A DNA stretch of 64,000 nucleotides from positions 1 to 64,000 of the forward strand of contig JADJRC010000020.1 in assembly GCA_016712415.1 (NCBI GenBank), written 5' to 3'. Source of the stretch: Lewinellaceae bacterium. Its GTDB lineage: Bacteria; Bacteroidota; Bacteroidia; Chitinophagales; Saprospiraceae. Positions 27,168 through 35,108 of the stretch are shown here, piece by piece. Every line of letters starts with the position of its first letter. Position 1 is the first letter of the stretch. The notes under the pieces were generated by a model. The model ran no database searches and had not been told where the DNA came from. It worked only from the letters and a program-made list of their open reading frames with translations. The position numbers and the translations under genes were made by a program.

Positions 27168-28045
27168 ATGGTATTTTTCAGGCAATTGATTTGGAGTCCG
27201 ATTATTGGAAAAGGCATATGGGGTACGACGCTTTGTGTGGGGATGCTATGTATGGCCTTCTCCCAGACGGGTTGCTTCCAGCCCAGGGACGGCTGTCTGG
27301 ATATCGATGCCACCAATTTCGACGCGGCGGCCGATAAGGACTGTTGTTGCGAGTACCCGCAATTGAGGCTCGAAACGGTGCAGCGCTATGATACCCTGCA
27401 GTTTCTTACGGACGGGTTATATCCTGCCGGCAACGGAAAACTGTTCCGAATTAAATCAGTTTCTTTTTATCTTTCTGATTTTCAACTGTTTCAGTCGGGT
27501 GAAATGTTCAGTGTAAGCGATTCGGTCCAACTCAAGTCCTTTGCGGTTTCGGGAAGCGATACCGTGAACCAAACTTTTACCGATGACTTTCTGCTGGTGC
27601 GGCGCACCCCCGTCTCCAACACCGTCGGGCAGTTTCGCACGGCAGGCGCTTTTGACGAAATTCGGTTCCGGCTCGGGCTGTCGCCTGAAGCACAGCGCGT
27701 TGTTCCGGGGCTAACGCCTTCTGGTCATCCACTGCGTATTCAACCCGACAGCCTGTGGCATGGCCGCGACGCCGGGTACGTTTTTCTGCAGGCAGTGATC
27801 GTCCGGGACTCCATGGCGTCCAGCGTGCCGGATACGCTGGCGCTGACACGGGCTGATTTTGACGACTTTTTCATCCAGCAAGCGGCAAATTTTTACCACC
27901 AGCCGGGCGGATACGATTTTGTTTTCAAACTGACAGCCGACTACAAAAAGATGTTTGAAGGAATAGATTGGTCAACCGGCGACATTTTTCCTGGAAAAGT
28001 CAAATTGTCGCAAACATGCCGAACGTATTTACTGTTTCCCAGTAA
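27168..28045 (+). CDS. MbnP family protein 1, divergent (frameshifted at the C-terminus)
   Basis: About 292 residues. A signal sequence with lipobox-like SQTGC is followed by a cysteine-rich CLDIDATNFDAAADKDCCCEYP segment and the MbnP domain: RIKSVSFYLSDFQLF, DEIRFRLGLSP, SGHPLRIQPDSLW and YDFVFKLTADYKKMFEGIDW. The open frame runs on to 28190, but adding one T to the five-T run at about 27987-27991 gives the family-like end WKSQIVANMPNVFTVSQ, stopping at 28045. MbnP proteins are periplasmic, and in methane oxidisers bind copper after oxidation of a tryptophan by a di-heme partner. A second MbnP gene follows after 77 bp. Confidence 0.82.
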
Positions 28046-28122
28046 AAAGCGGCAATTTTGCCTTGCACACATCCAATCACCTACCGGCAGAATATCTCTG
28101 CCGGGCATTCAATACATCTGCC

Positions 28123-28878
28123 ATGATTTTACGCACGCTCGTGTTATTGCTCCTGTCCTTCACTTTCATGACTGCCTGCAAGGACAATGACGAACCCGTT
28201 AACCGGGACAACTTTACCGTTACCTTCAAGGTACTATACGACGGCCAGCCCCTGGAAAAATACGTCAACTATCCCTATGGCGACAAATACATCATGTTTG
28301 ACAAGTTTAATACCTACCTGTCCGACCTGACCCTGCTCAAGGGCGCCGAAGAAGTAAAACTATCCGATATTGAGTGGGTTGACTTTACACCCGATTTTGC
28401 ACCCGACGACAAGGCGGTAAGTGTTTCGTTCAAATACACGGTACCCGACGGCGATTACACGGGGGTTAAAATCGGATACGGCGTGCGCGCCGACCTGAAC
28501 GCCAAAAAGCCCGCCGATTTTCCCGTAGGGCACCCGCTTTACCTGGAAAACGAATACTGGACGGGCTGGAAAAGTTATATCTTCACCAAGATACAGGGTG
28601 AATTTGACGTCGACGGAGACAACAGCACCGATACCAATATTTTTTACCACTGCGGCTCTGATGCTGTTTACAATACGGCAACAATGAACCGGGATATTCG
28701 GGTCAGCGGCGATGGTACTCTGGAGATCGAGTTCGATCTGAAGAAACTCTTCACTTTCAACGGTCAACTGCTCGACCTCACAGTTCCGACCAATCAGGTC
28801 ACTTCTCATGATGCCTCCAATATTGCCCTGGGCCAGAAAATCATGAGCAATTTTAAAAATGCAACCCTGCTTCCATAA
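28123..28878 (+). CDS. MbnP family protein 2, lipoprotein
   Basis: A 251-residue lipoprotein. The start at 28123 gives the signal MILRTLVLLLLSFTFMTAC. It keeps the family core: FNTYLSDLTLL, GVKIGYGVRADLN, HPLYLENEYWTGWKSYIF and the NIFYHCGSD segment with a conserved His. Conserved Trp residues in EYWTGWK are candidates for oxidation by the di-heme peroxidase, by analogy with the MbnP/MbnH pair. The peroxidase gene begins 15 bp downstream, which supports an operon. Confidence 0.9.
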   Translation: MILRTLVLLLLSFTFMTACKDNDEPVNRDNFTVTFKVLYDGQPLEKYVNYPYGDKYIMFDKFNTYLSDLTLLKGAEEVKLSDIEWVDFTPDFAPDDKAVSVSFKYTVPDGDYTGVKIGYGVRADLNAKKPADFPVGHPLYLENEYWTGWKSYIFTKIQGEFDVDGDNSTDTNIFYHCGSDAVYNTATMNRDIRVSGDGTLEIEFDLKKLFTFNGQLLDLTVPTNQVTSHDASNIALGQKIMSNFKNATLLP

Positions 28879-28893
28879 AGCGGCGCCTCTCCT

Positions 28894-30074
28894 ATGAACA
28901 TATCCACGATCTTTCGTCCGGGTATCCGGCCTCTTTCTGCCGCCGTGCTGGCGGGTATGCTGATCCTGCTTGCGCAGTGTAAAAAGGATCCGCCGGCAAC
29001 CGTAATCACGGCATGCGATCTGACGGATATTCCATACAGTCCGACGCCGTATACGATCATAAAGCCGGATGATTTTCCACAAATTTTTATTCCTGCCGAC
29101 AACCCGATGACCAAGGAAGGGGTGCAGTTGGGGCGTCGCCTGTTTTATGACCCGATACTTTCCGGCGACAGCACGATGTCCTGCTCCAGTTGTCACCTGC
29201 CGCAAGGAAGTTTTACCGACAACAAGGCCGTATCGACGGGTATCGACGGTATCGCCGGTCGGCGCAGTGCCATGAGCCTGTTGAATATCGCCTATGCCAC
29301 AAATGGCTTATTCTGGGACGGTCGGGTAAAAACACTGGAAGAGCAGGCGCTTAAACCGGTGGAAGACCCTGTCGAAATGCACACTACGTGGCCCCAGGTA
29401 GTGGAAAAACTGAAAAAGCACCCGGTTTACCCGGAACTGTTCCGCAAGGCATTCGGAATCTCTTCCTGTGCGTCGATCACCAAAGAACTGGCGGCAAAGG
29501 CCATAGCGCAATTTGAACGCATACTCATCAGCAGCGGCACCTCCAAATTTGACCAGTTCAACAGGGGTGTCGCCGAATTCGAAGATGAAGAACTACGGGG
29601 AAAACTGATGTTTTTCGACGAGGGGCAGTCATCCGGGCTTCCCGACGCCCAGTGTTTCCACTGTCATGGCGGACTTACCATGACGGGCAACAATTTCTTC
29701 AACAACGGACTGGACAGCGTGGGCAAACTGACCGATTTCCCGGACAAAGGTCTCGGCGAAGTGACCGGGAAAGACTCCGACTGCGGGAAATTCCGGACCC
29801 CGACGCTGCGAAATATCGCCCTGACGGCGCCATACATGCACGATGGCCGCTTTAATACCCTGGAAGAAGTCATGGCCCAGTACAACGACAATGGCTTTGG
29901 CATATCGAACGAAGATATTTTTGTCCAGCAGATCGGCTTCCCGGTCACTAACGACGGCGTCGTTCTTATTCCGGACTGACGCCGGGCCAGACAAAAGACA
30001 TCATCGCGTTTCTGCATACCCTGACGGATACGGTGTTTATCAACAACCCTGATATTCAGAACCCTTTTCAGTGA
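28894..30074 (+). CDS. di-heme cytochrome c peroxidase, MbnH/CcpA-like (frameshifted at the C-terminus)
   Basis: A lipoprotein-type signal (AAVLAGMLILLAQC) precedes two heme-binding motifs, CSSCH at 97-101 and CFHCH at 254-258. Other landmarks are GRRLFYDPILSGD, WDGRVKTLEEQA and FRTPTLRNIALTAPYMHDGR. The frame stops at 29979, but one base change near 29975 restores LTPGQTKDIIAFLHTLTD and an end at 30074, the family's usual tail. The enzyme sits in the periplasm or on the outer leaflet and uses peroxide to oxidise a partner, here probably the upstream MbnP proteins. A strong terminator follows. Confidence 0.9.
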
Positions 30075-30100
30075 TACAACACCGGGTAAATAAAATACAG

Positions 30101-30126
30101 GGCGGCCGGGAGGCCGCCTTTTTTTA
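30101..30126 (+). terminator. intrinsic terminator after the MbnP/peroxidase operon
   Basis: A perfect seven-base GC stem GGCGGCC/GGCCGCC with a GGGA loop is followed by seven T. It lies 27 bp after the reconstructed peroxidase stop, which independently supports the restored C-terminus. Confidence 0.9.
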
Positions 30127-30228
30127 TTTTTGGCCGGATTCTTGACGGAAGATACCACAAACCCGGTATGCCGGCGCGCGGGTGTTTTCGGCCGGTCCGG
30201 ACGTTTACTTAACCAATCCCTCAGTTAC

Positions 30229-32163
30229 ATGCGAAACCGACTTACGTTTCTCGCTCTTTTACCGGCGTTTCTGGCCGGAGCGCAAATCAGCGACGGCGGC
30301 AAGCCGCTCGCCCTGCTGCCCGAAACCCGGGCCTTTTTGACGAACATTACCCTGCCATCCGTACAACTCCCTGCTTTGGACGTGGAACAGGCACGGCTGG
30401 AGGACGCCCGGACGCCCGGCCAGAACCGCTTTGCCGCGCCGGTTGCCGCCGATGTTTCGCCTGAACTGGCGGGTGTATGGACAAGCCTGCCCGATGGCGG
30501 CCGGGTATGGCAATGCGCGCTCGTTTCAAAAGGCGCTCTGGGGATGGTACTGTTGTTCGACCACTTCCAGTTACCTCCCGGCGGCCGTTTTTTTGCCTAC
30601 ACGCCAAATGGCGCCAGGATGTACGGCGCATTTACCGAGCGCAGTTGTCAGGCTTCCGGAAAGTTTACCATCGGCATCCTGCCGGGCGAAGTCGCCCTGC
30701 TGGAGTACCAGGAACCCAAAGGCGCCGGGGGTGCTGCCAAAATTCACCTGAACCGCGTTGATGTCGCCTACGACCGCCCGGCCATGCAGGAAGGCGAGGT
30801 TGCCGGACTATCCGATTTCGGCCAGGGACTGCCCTGTAACATCAACATCAATTGTCCGACAGGAGCCGCATGGCAAACCGAAAAAAAAGGTGTTGCACGC
30901 ATCCTGATGGTGTTTTCCAATGGTTCGGGCTGGTGCTCGGGTTCCCTGATTGCCAATACGGCCGGTACGGGCGAACCCTATTTTTTAACGGCGCACCACT
31001 GCCAGTTGATCGGCCAGAACCCCGATTTTCAACACTGGCGTTTTGATTTTGACTATGAGGCGGCCGGATGCCCCAACCCCGCCGGCGAACCCGTCGCGAA
31101 GTCGGTGCTCGGTGCGAACGTATTTCATTTCGCGCTGAAACGGACTTTATGCTGCTCAAAACAAGCCCATTGCCCGGCAACTACGGCCTCTATTTCAATG
31201 GCTGGACGCGCGATACCACCCTGCCGGCCTACACCACTTTTATCCACCATCCCATCGGTGATATCAAAAAAATTACGGTGGACTCCGGTTCGGCAGTCAT
31301 ACATCCGCAATCCATCAACTGGCAAGCCCAGTTTGGAATCAGTCCGCCCAATACCCATTGGAAAATTATCCCCGACTACGGCATATTCCAGCCGGGCTCG
31401 TCGGGCAGCCCCCTGTTCGGGCCGGGCAAACGCATCATCGGGCAGTTGCACGGCGGCTCCATCAACCAGGGCGATCCGTGCATCATCAACTCCGCCTTTT
31501 TTGGCCGCTTCGATCACTCCTGGAATGTCGGAGGCGACCCCGGTACAAGGCTGCGCGACTGGCTCGACCCGAATAACCTGAACCCGGTGTCGCAAAACGG
31601 CTATCCGCAGCCCATTGCGGCCACCTTTACGATCAGCGGCAATATTCAGGCACACTGGGGAGCGCCGATGAAAAACGTGAAGGTGCAGATCACCGGTGGC
31701 GCAGCAGCAACCGTTTATACCGACTCCCTGGGCGATTATAAATTTGAAGGCATACCCGGCGGCTCAAATTATACCATCACCCCCTTCCCGCGACAGCGCA
31801 GACCTGAACGGCGTCAGCACTTTTGACCTGGTGCTGATCTCCAAGCATATCCTGGGACTGGAGTATTTCGATTCGCCCTGGAAAATTATCGCCAGCGATG
31901 CCAACAGAAGCAATTCCGTGACGACCTTCGATGTGGTAGAGATTCGCAAAGTGATTCTCGGGATATTCAACGCCTTTCCGAACAACAGTTCCTGGCGTTT
32001 TTTCCCGGCCTTCTTTTCATTTTCAGACCCGACTGCCCCGTTTAATTCGCCCTTGCCACCGGAGAGTATTCTCATCACCAACCTGCAGGGCAATTATACC
32101 GGCGCCAATTTTAAAGGCCTGAAGACCGGCGATGTGAACAATACGGCCAATCCGGACGAGTAA
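30229..32163 (+). CDS. secreted trypsin-like serine protease (lysyl endopeptidase-like) with dockerin-like tail, two frameshifts
   Basis: The start at 30229 gives the signal MRNRLTFLALLPAFLAGA. A propeptide-like domain precedes the catalytic domain, which has the His site GEPYFLTAHHC, the Asp site RAETDFMLLK and the Ser site GSSGSPLFGPGKRIIGQLHGG, spread over two frames joined near 31125. A regulatory-like beta domain (ISGNIQAHWGAPMKNVKVQ) follows. After a second shift near 31790 comes a dockerin-like domain (DSADLNGVSTFDLVLISKHILGL, then DANRSNSVTTFDVVEIRKVILG). The end at 32163 comes without a sorting domain and only 57 bp before pepT. Product would be an extracellular protease cutting after basic residues, if translated. 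Confidence 0.85.
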
Positions 32164-32220
32164 AAAGCGGAGAGTTGTTACTTTCGCCGTAAGAAATCGA
32201 ACCAATCTTACAGCGCACTC

Positions 32221-33459
32221 ATGTATCAACACACCGCAAAAGAGCGTTTTCTTCGCTACGTTCAAATAGATACCCAAAGCGATCCGAACAGCCCCACCAC
32301 ACCGAGTACCGAAAAACAGAAAAACCTCAGCCGCCTGCTGGTCGAAGAACTTCAGGCGATGGGTATTGCCGACGCCGAGTTGGACGAGCACGGCTATGTT
32401 TACGCCACTATTCCGGCAAATACGGATAAAAAAGTCCCGGTCATTTGTTTTTGCTCGCACGTGGATACCTCGCCCGATTGCTCCGGCGCCGGTGTTAAAC
32501 CCATCTTGCATCCCAATTACAAGGGACAGGATATTGTATTGCCCGACGACCCGTCTGTAGTGATCCGCAAGTCAGAACACGAGGATCTGGCACACCAGAT
32601 CGGCAACGACATCATTACCGCCAGTGGTACGACCCTCCTGGGCGCCGACAACAAGGCTGGAGTAGCGGCAATCATGGATGCTGCGTATATACTCCTGAAA
32701 CACAAGAATTTGAAACACGGCAAGATCCGTATCCTGTTTACCCCGGATGAAGAAATCGGGCGGGGCGTAGACAAGGTGGATATGAAAAAACTGGGCGCCC
32801 GGTACGGCTACACCATCGACGGGGAAACGGCCGGCAGCATTGAAGACGAGACGTTCAGTGCCGACGGCGCCAAAATTACCATACACGGTGTGGCGGCACA
32901 CCCCGGATTTGCAAAAGGGAAAATGGAAAACGCCCTGAAGATTGCCGCCCGTATCGTTGCAAAATTTCCCGATAAACTCAGTCCGGAACACACAGAAGGC
33001 AAGCAAGGCTTTATCCATCCGGTATCGTTTGAGGGCAACCTGGAAAGCGCGACTGTCAGGCTGATTTTGCGCGATTTCTCGGATGGCGGACTGAAACGCC
33101 ACGGCAAAACCCTTCAGCGGATCGTCGACGGTGTGATGAAAAATTTTCCCAATTCAAGGGCTGAAGTACAGATCAGCGAGCAGTACCGCAACATGGGCAA
33201 AGTATTGCGCCGTCATCCGCATGTAGTTACCTACGCAATGGAAGCATTGCAACGGGCGGGATTTGAGCAGCCGCTCAAACGATCCATTCGCGGCGGTACC
33301 GATGGTTCCAGGCTGTCGTTCATGGGTTTGCCCTGTCCCAATATCTTTGCAGGCGAGCACGCCTTTCACTCCAAACAGGAGTGGGTTTCGGTGCAGGATA
33401 TGAATAAAGCCGCAGAAACCATCGTGCATCTTGCGCAGATATGGGAGGAGCGCTCCTGA
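32221..33459 (+). CDS. pepT: peptidase T (tripeptide aminopeptidase)
   Basis: A 412-residue cytoplasmic M20 metallopeptidase that removes N-terminal residues from tripeptides. Zinc and catalytic residues visible: His80 and Asp82 (CSHVDT), Asp143 (LLGADNKAG), Glu177-Glu178 (TPDEEIGRG), Asp200 (TIDGETAG) and a C-terminal His (FAGEHAFHSKQEW). The dimerisation domain contains VAAHPGFAKGKMENAL. Length equals that of E. coli PepT. Possible -7 box TACTTTCG at 32179-32186. Confidence 0.97.
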   Translation: MYQHTAKERFLRYVQIDTQSDPNSPTTPSTEKQKNLSRLLVEELQAMGIADAELDEHGYVYATIPANTDKKVPVICFCSHVDTSPDCSGAGVKPILHPNYKGQDIVLPDDPSVVIRKSEHEDLAHQIGNDIITASGTTLLGADNKAGVAAIMDAAYILLKHKNLKHGKIRILFTPDEEIGRGVDKVDMKKLGARYGYTIDGETAGSIEDETFSADGAKITIHGVAAHPGFAKGKMENALKIAARIVAKFPDKLSPEHTEGKQGFIHPVSFEGNLESATVRLILRDFSDGGLKRHGKTLQRIVDGVMKNFPNSRAEVQISEQYRNMGKVLRRHPHVVTYAMEALQRAGFEQPLKRSIRGGTDGSRLSFMGLPCPNIFAGEHAFHSKQEWVSVQDMNKAAETIVHLAQIWEERS

Positions 33460-33532
33460 TTATTTTTCATGCCGGAACATTGGAGAAAAAAGGGTATATT
33501 CGCAGACCGATTTTTTAACAAAACAAAACACT

Positions 33533-33943
33533 ATGCTTATGGAAGATTTGCTGAAAAACCTCTCCGATACCGCCAAAACCGCGCTGGAAAAAGCCGGACT
33601 GAAGTTCGAAGAGTTGAAACATGTGTCTGCTGAAAAATTTGCAGAGATCAGCGAAAAGGCTGAAAAAATGGCTGCCGAAGGAAAGGAAGAGGCCTCCGAG
33701 GCTGCTGCCGAACTGAAGGCGCTGCGTGAAAAAATGGCGACGCACGAAGGCGGCGCGTTGGGTTTTCTTTCAGACAAGGCCAAAGAATTGCTGGGCGATG
33801 CGAAAGAGGAAATCGCCGAAGCCGGTGAAAAGGGGAAAGACTTCTGGGACAAGGCCAAGGACTATGTTGCCGACAAAACCGACGATGCCCGACAGTTTAT
33901 GACCGGGAAGGACGCAGAGGGCGACGATTCGAAGCCGGCCTGA
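33533..33943 (+). CDS. small helical Lys/Glu/Ala-rich protein
   Basis: A 136-residue, highly charged protein without signal peptide; the start is 33533 or 33539 (MLMEDLLKNLSDTAKTALEK). It is almost wholly amphipathic helix with 11-residue-like periodicity (KFAEISEKAEKMAAEGKEEA, KAKELLGDAKEEIAEAGEKG). This resembles LEA-like or YtxH-like proteins thought to protect membranes or proteins under stress, but composition rather than motif supports this. A bidirectional terminator follows. Confidence 0.75.
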   Translation: MLMEDLLKNLSDTAKTALEKAGLKFEELKHVSAEKFAEISEKAEKMAAEGKEEASEAAAELKALREKMATHEGGALGFLSDKAKELLGDAKEEIAEAGEKGKDFWDKAKDYVADKTDDARQFMTGKDAEGDDSKPA

Positions 33944-33964
33944 TTCAGGTCCGCCGGCAAAAAA

Positions 33965-34018
33965 GAAGGGGGGCTCGTGAGTACAATTCCTGTCAGAATT
34001 GTACCTGCGAGCCCCCTT
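33965..34018. terminator. bidirectional terminator hairpin
   Basis: Outer arms AAGGGGGGCTCG and CGAGCCCCCTTT and inner arms GTACAATT/AATTGTAC form one long stem with A-rich and T-rich flanks on either side. It separates the convergent helical-protein and transaldolase genes. Confidence 0.9.
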
Positions 34019-34046
34019 TTATATGAACAGGAAGCGTTTTTGCGAC

Positions 34047-34709
34047 TTACCCGTTTGCTTTCCGGTAATCAGCCAGGAATTTCTCCAGTCCAATATCCGT
34101 CAGCGGATGATTGAACAGGCCCATGATAGCGTTGAGCGGGCAGGTAACCACATCTGCGCCGGCTTTGGCAGCTTGTACAATGTGAAGGGGACTGCGGATG
34201 CTGGCAGCCAGAATAGCAGTCTCGTATCCCTGTATCGTATAGATTTTATTGATTTCCTTGATCAGGGCCATGCCGTCCCAGTTGGTGTCGTCGATGCGGC
34301 CGATGAACGGGCTGAGGTAGGTGGCGCCGGCCTTGGCAGCCAGTATGGCCTGACCGGCCGAAAAAACCAGGGTACAATTGGTACGGATACCGATCTCTGT
34401 GAAGTTTGAAATGGCTTTTATGCCTTCCTTGATCATGGGCACCTTAACCACGATATTCGGGTGTATCTCGGCCAGCTTTTTCCCTTCCGATACGATGCCT
34501 TTGAAGTCGGTGGAAATAACTTCTGCGCTCACATCACGGCCGTCGCCGACAATCTCACAAATGGTGCGGTAGTGCTTGAGGACGTTTTTTTCACCGCTGA
34601 TGCCTTCTTTGGCCATCAGGGAAGGGTTAGTGGTCACACCGTCCAAAATGCCGAGTTCTGCGGCTTCGCGGATGTGGTCAAGATTGGCTGTATCGATGAA
34701 AAAAAGCAT
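34047..34709 (-). CDS. transaldolase (short, FSA-like type)
   Basis: A 220-residue cytoplasmic enzyme transferring a dihydroxyacetone unit between sugar phosphates, or cleaving fructose 6-phosphate. The start at 34709 (MLFFIDTANLDHIREAAELG) leads to GVTTNPSLMAKEG, the Schiff-base Lys89 in NIVVKVPM, NCTLVFSAGQAILAAKAGA and SPFIGRIDD. Length and motifs fit the short transaldolase/fructose-6-phosphate aldolase group found in most Bacteroidota. The in-frame extension upstream to 34826 runs through the palindrome described next and is not credible. Confidence 0.95.
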   Translation of the reverse strand: MLFFIDTANLDHIREAAELGILDGVTTNPSLMAKEGISGEKNVLKHYRTICEIVGDGRDVSAEVISTDFKGIVSEGKKLAEIHPNIVVKVPMIKEGIKAISNFTEIGIRTNCTLVFSAGQAILAAKAGATYLSPFIGRIDDTNWDGMALIKEINKIYTIQGYETAILAASIRSPLHIVQAAKAGADVVTCPLNAIMGLFNHPLTDIGLEKFLADYRKANG

Positions 34710-34789
34710 TGCAGATGTTTGAAGATGAAAAAATGAGTAGCCGGTATCCCAAAGGTCTGGTGTCGTTTTTAATGGATTCAACCTTGTAA

Positions 34790-34862
34790 GGTAAATTTGC
34801 AAGAGGGGCAGGCTGAAAATTTTCATGGAAAATTTTCAGCCTGCCCCTCTTGCAAATTTACC
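34790..34862. repeat. perfect palindrome, 35-bp arms with 3-base loop
   Basis: 34790-34824 is the exact reverse complement of 34828-34862; the loop is ATG. It lies just 3' of the SRP RNA gene on the minus strand and upstream of the transaldolase start. As RNA it would be a 73-base perfect hairpin with GC-rich middle and AT-rich ends. It could terminate the SRP RNA transcript, but is longer and more perfect than common terminators. Confidence 0.97.
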
Positions 34863-34880
34863 TCCCGAAAAACAATAAAA

Positions 34881-34964
34881 AGCGCCAGACACACCGCTAC
34901 GACCACATATCCTTGCTGCGTTTCCGCCCTGGGGAGGTTTTGCAGGAGCTGGTCGCCCGGCGCC
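34881..34964 (-). ncRNA. ffs: bacterial small SRP RNA (4.5S RNA)
   Basis: Minus strand, about 84 bases. The apex (34930-34911) reads AGGGCGGAAACGCAGCAAGG, matching the conserved SRP RNA tetraloop and internal loop (GGAA tetraloop followed by the asymmetric GCAGCA side). The ends pair (GCGCC with GGCGC) and so do GACCA with TGGTC, giving a single long hairpin with the loop in the centre. A -7 box TACATTTG lies at 34976-34969 and a T-rich stretch follows the 3' end. Ends are estimates. It partners Ffh, encoded at 22242-23606. Confidence 0.82.
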
Positions 34965-34968
34965 GGCG

Positions 34969-34976
34969 CAAATGTA
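34969..34976 (-). promoter_or_regulatory. -7 box of the SRP RNA promoter
   Basis: TACATTTG on the minus strand matches TAnnTTTG exactly, about six bases before the predicted RNA 5' end. No convincing -33 TTTG is seen; the corresponding region is GTTTTTC-rich. Confidence 0.5.
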
Positions 34977-35108
34977 CGTCGTTTAGTGAAAAACTATGCA
35001 CCCCTGACCCCAAAAATAAATGAATGGAATGCGATTTGTATATGACCATTTCCCGCAAAAACCGTTCTTTTGCACAACGACAATTGACTGAAAACCAAAC
35101 ATTATAAT

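Noticed and set aside
30229..32163. Secreted protease plus dockerin as part of a cellulosome
   Set aside because: No cohesin or scaffoldin in the window; dockerin-like domains also occur in unrelated Bacteroidota surface proteins.
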